DNA from: CAVPJC01 sp963705155
GTDB taxonomy: Bacteria > Chloroflexota > Anaerolineae > Anaerolineales > UBA4823
NCBI GenBank assembly: GCA_963705155.1
Contig: CAVPJC010000006.1
Location: 124,001 to 188,000, forward strand
Length of the DNA: 64,000 nt
Reading direction: 5' to 3'
In this document: positions 56,764-64,000 of the stretch, piece after piece
Position numbering within the stretch: the stretch's first letter is position 1
Layout: each line of letters opens with the position of its first letter
Made by a program: the position numbers and the translations under genes
Notes under the pieces: model-generated
What the model saw: only the letters and a program-made list of their open reading frames with translations
Databases searched by the model: none
What the model was told of the DNA's origin: nothing

Positions 56764-58185
56764 CTAGGGAAATGCCTGCGCCAGCCACTCCAACGGGTCC
56801 ACCTGAACACCACCCACCCAAACTTCCCAGTGCAGATGCGGGCCATCCGCACGTCCGGTGCCGCCTACCAGGCCGATCACCTGACCGGGCTGCAGAACAT
56901 CGCCCACCTGCACGCGAATCTCTGACATGTGCATATAACCGGTATGTATCCCCCAGCCGTGGTCGATCATCACCGCATTGCCGCGCACCGTCAGCGGCCC
57001 GGCAAACACCACTGTACCGGCTGCCGGAGCATAAATTTCGGTACCGGTGCCGCCGGCGAAATCCAACCCGGTGTGGAAAAACGAATACGCGCTGCCGTTG
57101 TAAGAGCGCCGGTTGCCGTAACGCGAGGTCCAGCACTCGTTGGTTTCCACGCAATATTCCTGATCCAGGGGTGATGGCATGCGGAAAAGGCCGTCCCACA
57201 GACGCTGGGGCGAAGCCGGCAGGGCCAGGGCAGTCCACTCGGCGTCTTCGGGGCGGGTGACAGCCGGATCAATGGTGGCGGGATCCACCGTTAGAGGCCG
57301 GTCATACGGGTAATCTACCGCGCGCACGCGCACCATCTGAGTAAATGAAAACTCCACGCCTTCTGGCGTACTGCCCTGCAGGCTGAGCGGATACAAACCC
57401 GGTTCGGCCAGTGCATGCACCCCCTGGAGAGCCAGGTAAAATCCGGCGGCGTCATAGAAAAAGTGCAGCTCGTGCTCCATAAAACTTCCGCTCAAGTCCA
57501 ACCCCGGCCCGGATGCCAACCGGATGACGCCTGTGCGGCCCTGTCCAAAAGCCTCCGGCACGATCTGCACGGCGCTCACATCGGCGGGTAAAGCCCCGGG
57601 ACCACTGCCCCCACCGTGCACCAACAGCACATCGCCCGGCAATGCGCTCCAGGTGCTTCTGATGGCATTGCTGACCACCAGCGCCCACGGGTTCACCCCG
57701 TTGGCTGCCGCTAATTCCAGCAGCGATTTACCCGGCGCTAACAGCATGCGCCCCACCGGCGGCGGTTCGTCGCCGATCTGTGGGATCACCAGGTCGGCGC
57801 CAGCGTACAATTCCATCGGGCTGCTGAGGTGGTTTAATTTGACCAGTGAATTTTCGGGGATCTGGTAACGCCGGCTCAGGCTGCGCAGGTTTTCGCCAAA
57901 AGGCACCGAGATGGTTGTCAGCTCGCCACCCAGGCCTTCCAGCCCGGGGATAACCAGACGGGCGCCCTCAGAGACCAGGTTGGGGTTCTCCAGGTTATTG
58001 GCTGCCAGCAGGTCTTGCAGGCTGACACCAAACCGCCGGGCAATCTCACCCAGCGTATCGCCTGCCTGCACCAGATACACCGGTTCTGCCGGCTGCGTCT
58101 CCTGGGCAAAACTCATTCCACCCGGCAGAAGCAGCGCCAGCAGCGCCAGCACGCTAATCCAAAAAGGTTTCTTCGAAGCGAACAC
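56764..58185 (-). CDS. Secreted M23 peptidase with LysM repeats
   Basis: 473 residues. A signal peptide (about 8-27, LALLALLLPGGMSFA), then a LysM at about 35-80 (YLVQAGDTLGEIARRFGV, LVIPG) and a second, weaker one (SVPFGENLRSLSRRYQIP). A beta-rich middle follows. The C-terminal peptidase M23 domain (about 350-470) has FHTGLDFAGGTGTEIYAPAAG, TVVFAG, GYMHMSEIRVQVGD and the zinc ligand motif HLHWEVWV. The catalytic H-x-x-x-D and HxH are complete. It should cut peptidoglycan cross-links at the cell wall. Overlaps the DUF192 gene upstream by 32 bases. Confidence 0.9.
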   Translation of the reverse strand: MFASKKPFWISVLALLALLLPGGMSFAQETQPAEPVYLVQAGDTLGEIARRFGVSLQDLLAANNLENPNLVSEGARLVIPGLEGLGGELTTISVPFGENLRSLSRRYQIPENSLVKLNHLSSPMELYAGADLVIPQIGDEPPPVGRMLLAPGKSLLELAAANGVNPWALVVSNAIRSTWSALPGDVLLVHGGGSGPGALPADVSAVQIVPEAFGQGRTGVIRLASGPGLDLSGSFMEHELHFFYDAAGFYLALQGVHALAEPGLYPLSLQGSTPEGVEFSFTQMVRVRAVDYPYDRPLTVDPATIDPAVTRPEDAEWTALALPASPQRLWDGLFRMPSPLDQEYCVETNECWTSRYGNRRSYNGSAYSFFHTGLDFAGGTGTEIYAPAAGTVVFAGPLTVRGNAVMIDHGWGIHTGYMHMSEIRVQVGDVLQPGQVIGLVGGTGRADGPHLHWEVWVGGVQVDPLEWLAQAFP

Positions 58186-58543
58186 GATCTCCTACCTGGT
58201 AATCCGCCCACCGCTGCGGGTTCATTTCAAGAATATAGCGCGCCGGGTAAGCCGGCAGGTAGGCCAGATGCCAGGAACGCGCCAGGCGGGTATCTACAAC
58301 CACGCCCTCGTTGTTGATCCATGCCACCGCCAGATCCATACCCACCGCCAGCATGTGGATGCCCGCATCCAGGCGGTTTTCACGCGGCTGCACCAGGAGC
58401 AGGGCCTGCCCTTCCGGCAGGCTGCGGCGAAAGGTGAGACCGCGCAAACGGCACAAAAAAGTATCGCAGTAATACGCCAGTGGAGGGGATGAAAGCGGGC
58501 GGGTAAGGTTATGAATGATGCAGAACTTTTTCAATGCTGTCAA
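58154..58543 (-). CDS. DUF192 family protein
   Basis: 129 residues by the ATG at 58543, which overlaps the response regulator by 35 bases; a later, non-ATG start is possible. The fold is shown by LCRLRGLTFRRSLPEGQALLLV, NRLDAGIHMLAVGMDLAVAWINNEG and the end WADYQVGDRVRFEE. DUF192 proteins are small beta-barrels of uncertain role, often near envelope enzymes. Here the gene overlaps the M23 peptidase gene by 32 bases and so is co-translated with it. Confidence 0.8.
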   Translation of the reverse strand: MTALKKFCIIHNLTRPLSSPPLAYYCDTFLCRLRGLTFRRSLPEGQALLLVQPRENRLDAGIHMLAVGMDLAVAWINNEGVVVDTRLARSWHLAYLPAYPARYILEMNPQRWADYQVGDRVRFEETFLD

Positions 58544-58892
58544 TCAGGTCCTGCGGGCTAAAAGGCTTGGAGATGTAATCTTCCACCTTGGCAATATGCA
58601 GTCCCAGGACTTTATCAATACTCTGTGCTTTGGCGGTGATCACAATCACCGGTATTTCACGTGTGGCCTCATCGGCTTTGACATGTTGGTACACGTCCCA
58701 GCCATCCATATCGGGCATCATCAGATCCAGCAAGATCAACGCGGGCAGTTCGCGACGAACAAGATCCAGCCCATCACGACCGCTGTTGGCGCCCAGTACC
58801 TCATAACCTTTACGGCTGAGGATCAGGCGCACCAGATCGATCATCTCCTGTTCGTCTTCAATATACACTACCCGTTTGCTCTGCTCAATCAT
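58509..58892 (-). CDS. Stand-alone response regulator (CheY-like)
   Basis: 127 residues, a receiver domain only. The acidic pair in VVYIEDEQEM (Glu12, Asp13), the phospho-acceptor Asp56 in LILLDLMMPDMDGW, the Thr in VIVITAKAQ and the Lys in DYISKPFSPQDLI are present. No output domain. It likely heads the small block that also holds DUF192 and the M23 peptidase. The histidine kinase partner is not in the window. Confidence 0.92.
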   Translation of the reverse strand: MIEQSKRVVYIEDEQEMIDLVRLILSRKGYEVLGANSGRDGLDLVRRELPALILLDLMMPDMDGWDVYQHVKADEATREIPVIVITAKAQSIDKVLGLHIAKVEDYISKPFSPQDLIDSIEKVLHHS

Positions 58893-58983
58893 CTGACCCT
58901 CCCGGGCGGCAATGACTCGGGCGATTTCTTCAATGAATTGTGCGATTTTTATTAGTTTACCACATGAATTCGGAAACTTGGGC

Positions 58984-58989
58984 TATAAT
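58984..58989 (+). promoter_or_regulatory. Likely -10 box of efp
   Basis: A perfect TATAAT in gggcTATAATCCC, 85 bases before the efp start. No clear -35 box 17 bases upstream, so only the -10 element is called. Confidence 0.5.
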
Positions 58990-59073
58990 CCCTGCTTGAC
59001 CTGGTTTGGGCGGCCCCGCCTGTGCGGCTGCCTCGGGGCAGGTAAATCAATCTACTTTTGTGAGGCAAGTTTT

Positions 59074-59631
59074 ATGATCGACGTGAATGATCTGCGGAAA
59101 GGCGTTACCTTTGAGCTCGACGACGCCCTGTTTAAAGTGCTGGACTACGAACACCACAAACCCGGGCGGGGCAATGCCACCATCCGCATCAAGGCGCGCA
59201 ATCTGCGCACCGGCACTATTTTGGAAAAGACCTTTTCTTCCGGCGACCGTGTGCAAGACGTGCGCCTGGATTACCACAATGTGCAGTATCTTTATGCCGA
59301 CGGTGAGCTTTATCACTTCATGGACCTGGACACCTACGAGCAGCCGGCTATCTCTGCCGAGGTGCTCGGCGACACCACTCAATACCTCCGGGAAGGCCTG
59401 GAAGTCAAGCTCACTTTTTATGACAACGAACCCCTGGATATCGAACTGCCCAGCTCTGTGGATATGCTCGTAACCAAGGCGGATGTGGCTGTGCGTGGAG
59501 ATACTGCAACGGGTGTGACCAAGAAAGTCACCACCGAAACCGGTATGCTGGTTGCCGTGCCCAATTTTGTTAAGGAAGGCGACACCATTCGCGTCAATAC
59601 GCTCAACGGCACCTACGTTACCCGCGTCTGA
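59074..59631 (+). CDS. efp: Translation elongation factor P
   Basis: 185 residues from ATG 59074, behind a GAGG site. The KOW-like N-terminal domain has NDLRKGVTFELDD and the tip loop HHKPGRGNATIRIKARN with the usual lysine (or arginine) at the apex. The two OB domains follow, with VQYLYADGELYHFMDLDTYEQ and the end VPNFVKEGDTIRVNTLNGTY. It helps ribosomes form peptide bonds at polyproline runs, which fits this genome's Pro-rich linkers. No EF-P modification gene is in the window. Confidence 0.96.
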   Translation: MIDVNDLRKGVTFELDDALFKVLDYEHHKPGRGNATIRIKARNLRTGTILEKTFSSGDRVQDVRLDYHNVQYLYADGELYHFMDLDTYEQPAISAEVLGDTTQYLREGLEVKLTFYDNEPLDIELPSSVDMLVTKADVAVRGDTATGVTKKVTTETGMLVAVPNFVKEGDTIRVNTLNGTYVTRV

Positions 59632-59636
59632 CCGCC

Positions 59637-59990
59637 ATGCGTACTCCGGCCGGGAAAGAGTGTCGCTATTTTTTCGGAGACTACCACCGGGGGCGGGATC
59701 ATGAGGAGTGCCGCCTGCTCGGCTCTGCCCTGCCGCCGCTGCCCTGGAAACCGGGCCTGTGCAGTTCTTGCCCGGTGCCCGGTATTCTGCTGGCCAATGC
59801 CTGTGAAAATTTAGGTCTTCGACCGCGCCTGAGCCGGCCTTTTCCATTTACCCGGCAGCAGGTTGAAGTCACTGCTTTCTGCGCCCGCAACCAGCGTTCT
59901 GGCTTTGACCCCCATATCGGCTGCGGTGAGTGCCACCCTCTGCCACCCATCTTTGATGAAAGCAACCTCTTCGACGGAGACAAGCCTTGA
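59637..59990 (+). CDS. Cysteine-rich protein of unknown function
   Basis: 117 residues. Nine or so cysteines in pairs: KECRYFF, EECRLLG, GLCSSCPVPG, NACENLG, AFCARNQ, IGCGECH. The spacing suggests one or two metal sites or Fe-S binding. There is no membrane segment or signal peptide. It begins five bases after efp and its stop overlaps the TTG start of the next gene (the HAD-DinB fusion), so the three are co-transcribed. The family is not recognised. Confidence 0.7.
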   Translation: MRTPAGKECRYFFGDYHRGRDHEECRLLGSALPPLPWKPGLCSSCPVPGILLANACENLGLRPRLSRPFPFTRQQVEVTAFCARNQRSGFDPHIGCGECHPLPPIFDESNLFDGDKP

Positions 59991-61177
59991 GCTTAACCCT
60001 GCTGCTGGACCTGGATAATACGCTGCTGGCGAACTCAATGGACAGCTTCCTGCCGTCTTACCTGCAGACCCTGGGCAGTCACCTTTCAGATTACGCTGAA
60101 CCGGCAAAGATTGTCAATGCGCTGATGGCCGGCACACGCCAGATGGTGGAGAACCAACAGCCCGAATGCAGCCTGATTGAGGTCTTCGAATCGGTATTTT
60201 ACCCGCTTCTGGGCAAGCAGCCGTCCGACCTGCGCCCGGCTATCGATGAATTTTACCTGAGCGTATTCCCCGAATTGGGGCGGCTCACCCACCCTGTTCC
60301 GGGCGGTGTGGCGCTGGTGGAAACAGCCTTCGAGCGCGGTTACACTGTGGCCATCGCCACCAACCCGCTCTTCCCGCTCACTGCCATCCAACAGCGTCTG
60401 GATTGGGCCGGCCTGCCGGCGGAAAAATACCCCTTCAAATTGGTGGCCTCCTGCGAGAGTTTCCATTTTTCCAAACCCAACCCGGCATTCCTGGCTGAGA
60501 TGCTGGCGCGTATGGGCTGGCCCGAAGGACCCGTATTGATGGTGGGCGATGATTACAAAAACGATATCCAGCCTGCCCGCAGCCTGGGCCTGCCCACCTA
60601 CTGGCTGGATGGAAATGCTGAGAACCCCGGGAGTGCAGGCCCCCTGTGCGGCAGCGGTTCCCTGGAAGATCTGCTGACCTGGCTGGACAGTCACACGCCG
60701 CAAGAGCTGGAACCAGATTTTTCCTCCACGCCTGCTTTGCTCAGCGTGCTGCGCGCCACGCCTGCCGCCCTGCACAGCCTGTGTGATGATCTTCCCCTGC
60801 CAGCCTGGACCAGGCGCTCGCACAGCGGCGAATGGTGCCCGACCGAGATCCTATGCCACCTGCGGGATGTGGAAGCGGAAGTCAACCTGCCGCGCCTGCG
60901 TAAAGTGCTGGAAGAAAGCAATCCTTTCATCCCCGGCATGGACACTGACCGGTGGGCCGACGAACGCCAATATATCCACCAGGATGGTCTGCGCGCTGTG
61001 CAGCGTTTTACTACCTCGCGCCTGCAAGCGCTGCGCCTGCTCGAAAATCTACCGCCTGCAGGGTGGGAACTGCCGGCCCGGCATGCCATTTTTGGCCCCA
61101 CGCACCTGCGGGAAATGGTATCCATCAGCGCCGGCCACGACCGCCTGCACCTGCGACAGCTCTACCGGGCAATATAA
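59987..61177 (+). CDS. HAD hydrolase fused to a DinB-like domain
   Basis: 396 residues from a TTG at 59987. The N-terminal HAD domain (about 1-235) has DLDNTLLANS (motif I), IATNPLFPLTAIQ (motif II region), the lysine in SKPNPAFLAEML and VGDDYKNDIQPARSLGLP (motif IV). The C-terminal half (about 255-396) is a DinB/YfiT-like four-helix fold: GEWCPTEILCHLRDVEAEV with a conserved His, and the late EMVSISAGHDRLHLRQL with the two other His of the metal triad. One part probably cleaves a phosphate; the other may bind a metal and a thiol. The fusion partner pairing is unusual. Substrate unknown. Confidence 0.85.
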   Translation: MSLTLLLDLDNTLLANSMDSFLPSYLQTLGSHLSDYAEPAKIVNALMAGTRQMVENQQPECSLIEVFESVFYPLLGKQPSDLRPAIDEFYLSVFPELGRLTHPVPGGVALVETAFERGYTVAIATNPLFPLTAIQQRLDWAGLPAEKYPFKLVASCESFHFSKPNPAFLAEMLARMGWPEGPVLMVGDDYKNDIQPARSLGLPTYWLDGNAENPGSAGPLCGSGSLEDLLTWLDSHTPQELEPDFSSTPALLSVLRATPAALHSLCDDLPLPAWTRRSHSGEWCPTEILCHLRDVEAEVNLPRLRKVLEESNPFIPGMDTDRWADERQYIHQDGLRAVQRFTTSRLQALRLLENLPPAGWELPARHAIFGPTHLREMVSISAGHDRLHLRQLYRAI

Positions 61178-61371
61178 AGAGAAATTCACTCTCATTTCTG
61201 GTAAAATCCAACCGCCTCGAATTTTACAAAGCGGTGTTATATGTGCTATGACCCGGCGATGATCGATCCATCGCTGCCTCCACCCTGTACACAGCAAACC
61301 AGTCTGCGGTACCCTGCCAGGTGGGAGGCATCACCATGCCTGTCCCGCCGGATGTCCAAGAGGAGGAACTT

Positions 61372-62607
61372 ATGCGTAAAAAGGTAGTCATTACCGGCCT
61401 GGGGTGCATCAGCCCCATTGGGAATGACGCCCGGACAGTGTGGGGGAACCTGCTGGCGGGTCGCTCTGGGGTTGGCCTGATCACACACTACGACACCAGC
61501 GAATACAAAACCAAAATCGCCGCCGAAGTGCGCGATTTCGATGCTGCCAGCATCTTCGGCAGCCGTGAAGCCCGCCGCATGGATCGCTTCACCCAGTTCG
61601 CTGTAGCGACAGCCGAACAGGCCTGCCAGGATGCCGGTTTGCAGATCACCGATTCCAACCGCGACCGCATCGGCGTGGTGATTGGCACAGGTATTGGCGG
61701 TATCAGCACGCTTTACGAGCAAATGCAGGTGATGGTGGCGCGCGGGCCGGCGCGGGTCAGCCCTTTCCTGGTGCCCATGATGCTGCCCGACAGCGCAGCC
61801 GGGATGATCGCCATCCAGCTGGGTGTGCGCGGCCCCAATATGGCCGTGATCACGGCCTGCGCCACCGGCACCAATGCCGTTGGCGAAGCCGCCGAGATCA
61901 TCCGCCGCGGCCAGGCAGATGTCATCCTGGCGGGCGGCAGCGAGGCTTCCATCGTGCCGATTGCCATGGCCGGGCTGGGTGTAATGACCGCCCTCTCTAC
62001 CCATAATGACGAGCCAACCCGCGCCTCCCGTCCTTTCGATCTGAACCGTGATGGCTTTGTGATGGGTGAAGGCGCAGCCGTCCTGGTGCTTGAATCAGAG
62101 GAACACGCCCGCGCTCGCGGAGCGCGATTACTGGCCGAAATGCGCGGCTATGGTTCCACGAATGATGCCTACCACATCTCGGCCCCTGCCGAAAACGGCG
62201 CCGGCGCCGCCCTGTGCATGCGCGCTGCCCTGCAAGATGCCGCCCTGGATGTCAATGACATCCATTACATCAACGCCCACGGCACCAGCACCCAGCTCAA
62301 CGACAAGAGCGAGACGGCTGCCATTAAGACCGTCTTCAGCGAGCAAGCCTACAACATCCCGGTTTCATCCACCAAATCCATGACCGGTCACCTGTTGGGC
62401 GCAACAGGCGCTCTTGAGGCGCTCATCGGGGTGTGTGTCTTACAGCAGCAGATCCTGCCACCCACCATCAACTACGAAACGCCCGATCCTACCTGTGACC
62501 TGGATTACGTCCCCAACCGGGCGCGCCCTGCTCAGGTAGAGCATCTCATGTCCAATTCCTTTGGTTTCGGCGGTCACAACGCTTCCATCATCCTCAGCCG
62601 AATCTAA
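61372..62607 (+). CDS. fabF: 3-oxoacyl-ACP synthase II
   Basis: 411 residues from ATG 61372, which has AAGAGGAGG in front; a longer frame from 61321 lacks such a site. The catalytic cysteine is Cys163 in ITACATGTNAVGEA, and the two histidines lie in NAHGTSTQLNDKSE and GHLLGATGALEA. It condenses malonyl-ACP with a growing acyl-ACP in fatty-acid elongation. Followed by fabH on the same strand. Confidence 0.96.
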   Translation: MRKKVVITGLGCISPIGNDARTVWGNLLAGRSGVGLITHYDTSEYKTKIAAEVRDFDAASIFGSREARRMDRFTQFAVATAEQACQDAGLQITDSNRDRIGVVIGTGIGGISTLYEQMQVMVARGPARVSPFLVPMMLPDSAAGMIAIQLGVRGPNMAVITACATGTNAVGEAAEIIRRGQADVILAGGSEASIVPIAMAGLGVMTALSTHNDEPTRASRPFDLNRDGFVMGEGAAVLVLESEEHARARGARLLAEMRGYGSTNDAYHISAPAENGAGAALCMRAALQDAALDVNDIHYINAHGTSTQLNDKSETAAIKTVFSEQAYNIPVSSTKSMTGHLLGATGALEALIGVCVLQQQILPPTINYETPDPTCDLDYVPNRARPAQVEHLMSNSFGFGGHNASIILSRI

Positions 62608-62708
62608 GCACGAACCATGGAATTTTCAGCATAACACACCACCCACCCTGATTTACGATCTGTGTTATCTGTGATCTCTGTGGCAGTTAAGATACTGGAG
62701 TAAGCAAT

Positions 62709-63822
62709 ATGCCACGTTACGCGCATATCACCGGCTGGGGTATGGCCGTGCCTGAGAAAGTGCTGACCAACCAGGACCTGATGCAAATGGTCGAGACCGA
62801 CGATGAGTGGATCCTCTCCCGCACCGGCATCCGCGAGCGGCGCATTGCCAGCGATGACCAAACTACCGCATCGCTGGCCACCGACGCCGCCCTGAAAGCG
62901 CTGGATAAAGCCAACCTGAACCCTGGCGATGTGGAAATGATCATTGTTGCCACATCCTCCCCTGAGCACATCTTCCCCGCCACAGCCTGCCTGGTGCAAG
63001 ACCGCATCGGCGCCACCAAAGCCGGCGCCTTCGATCTTTCTGCGGCCTGTACCGGCTTTATCTATGCCCTAAATCTCGCCACGCAGGCGGTGCGCACCGG
63101 CTCGGTCAAAAATGCCCTGGTCATCGGCTCCGAGACGCTTTCCCGCCTGGTGGATTGGCATGATCGCAACACCTGCATTCTCTTCGGTGATGGCGCCGGC
63201 GCCTTCATTATCGAAGCCAGCGATGAGCCGGGCGGGGTGCTCTCCGCCATAATGCGCTCGGATGGCTCCGGGCGGCGATCTGCTGGCGGTGCCCGGCGGG
63301 GGCAGCAAACACCCCACCACCGCCGCAACCGTGGCTGAAGGTCTGCATTACATCACCATGAACGGACGCGAGGTCTTCCGTTTTGCCACTCGCGTAATGG
63401 CGCAGGCGACTCAAGAAGCCGTTGGTCTGGCGAAATTGACGCTCGACGATATCAAGCTGATCGTCCCCCACCAGGCTAACCGCCGCATCATCGAGGCCGC
63501 TGCCCGGGGTCTCAACCTGCCCATGGAGCGCGTCTTTGTCAACGTAGAACGCTACGGCAATACCTCCACCGCCTCCATCCCCATTGCAGCCTGTGAGGCC
63601 ATCGAAGCCGGTTTGATCCAACCGGGCGATAAGGTTGTGCTGGTGGGTTTCGGCGCCGGTCTCACATGGGGCGCAGCCGTTGCGCATTGGACTGGCCCGG
63701 TGACCACCCGCAAGCGCCGCCCGCGGCCGGTGAGCTACCGTGCCTGGGCCAAGGTGCGCTCATTCATCAAGCGGCTAGTGCGCCATATTGAGGGCATTAT
63801 CTGGGGAAGGGATATTCGCTGA
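62709..63822 (+). CDS. fabH: 3-oxoacyl-ACP synthase III (one frameshift)
   Basis: About 371 residues, after removing one G in the run at about 63269-63271, which restores RSDGSGGDLLAVPGGGSKHP. ITGWGMAVPEKVLTNQDLM at the start, DEWILSRTGIRERR, the catalytic Cys114 in SAACTGFIYALN, and, in the second frame, IVPHQANRRIIEAAA with the catalytic His and RYGNTSTASIPIA with the Asn. It starts fatty-acid synthesis from acyl-CoA and malonyl-ACP. The protein runs about 40 residues beyond the usual end, with a basic tail rich in Arg and Lys (TTRKRRPRPVSYRAW). A short gap of about 100 bases separates it from fabF. Confidence 0.92.
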
Positions 63823-64000
63823 GAATAGATGCGCAGGGACACTCCACAATTCGCCTGGCATTCAGAGCGGCTCAGGCGCGCTGACAACCGCCATTGCCCC
63901 GAGTTCAGAACGGGGTGAGATAACTTGGCGCGGAAAAAAAAAATCTACGGATTATCGTAAACGTAGAAAATGTAATCCTGGGATGTGGTTTTGACTCCCA
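63823..64000. other. End of the window, no gene called
   Basis: 178 bases after fabH. A short frame at 63788-63994 overlaps the end of fabH and has no recognisable product. A run of ten A lies at about 63934-63943. The next gene, if any, starts outside the window. Confidence 0.4.

Noticed and set aside
63788..63994. 68-codon frame at the end of the window
   Set aside because: Overlaps the end of fabH and gives a translation with no family features.

Overview
The window looks like a chromosome segment of a Chloroflexota bacterium, most likely of the class Anaerolineae. I infer this from the mix of genes: a high-GC housekeeping background, transmembrane Ser/Thr kinases including one with a beta-propeller tail, an Asp23/FakA/DegV/RecG/CoaD run, a luciferase-like (F420-type) oxidoreductase, and Pro/Thr-rich linkers rich in PTPTP repeats. 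No rRNA or other decisive marker is present, so the assignment is an inference. Many otherwise clear genes (gyrB, recG, fabH, degV and others) are split by single-base frameshifts, several in short homopolymers. Most of these are probably sequencing or assembly indels. I report such genes as one feature across the breaks.

Layout. 1-6881 (+): end of a membrane protein, gyrB, a large coiled-coil protein with two GRAM/PH-like repeats and a zinc ribbon, and a Ser/Thr kinase with a PD40 propeller. 7061-13959: a cytochrome c (-), a secreted DUF11-like protein (+), then a minus-strand block of a luciferase-like oxidoreductase, a small unknown, DUF971, an SH3-like protein, a Ca2+/H+ exchanger and a lipid kinase. 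14047-22123 (+): a second Ser/Thr kinase, rpmB (divergent), then Asp23, FakA-like, DegV, recG, coaD and a coiled-coil protein, closed by a terminator. An SDR gene follows on the minus strand.

23050-38390 is a lower-GC accessory island for surface polysaccharide. It has a consensus promoter with three 11-bp repeats just upstream and a roughly 630-nt structured leader. The genes are a response-regulator/glycosyltransferase fusion, further GT2 and GT4 transferases, a sulfotransferase, polytopic membrane proteins, a decayed methyltransferase, a Wzx-type flippase, an O-antigen-ligase-like protein, a CPBP protease fused to a LysM domain, and a convergent small membrane protein. An ISKra4-like insertion sequence with matching ends and a 9-bp target duplication (38398-39900) marks the right edge.

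40007-64000 returns to high-GC housekeeping genes. An acyl-CoA synthetase/aminopeptidase/Nudix/thioesterase/acyl-CoA dehydrogenase run (+) is followed by a long minus-strand block: signal peptidase, MogA, GNAT, a PHP-AlbA_2 fusion, a response regulator, Lon, Hsp20, thiol peroxidase, tRNA-Arg, two unknown proteins, an M23/LysM peptidase, DUF192 and a response regulator. The window ends with efp, a Cys-rich protein, a HAD-DinB fusion, fabF and fabH (+).
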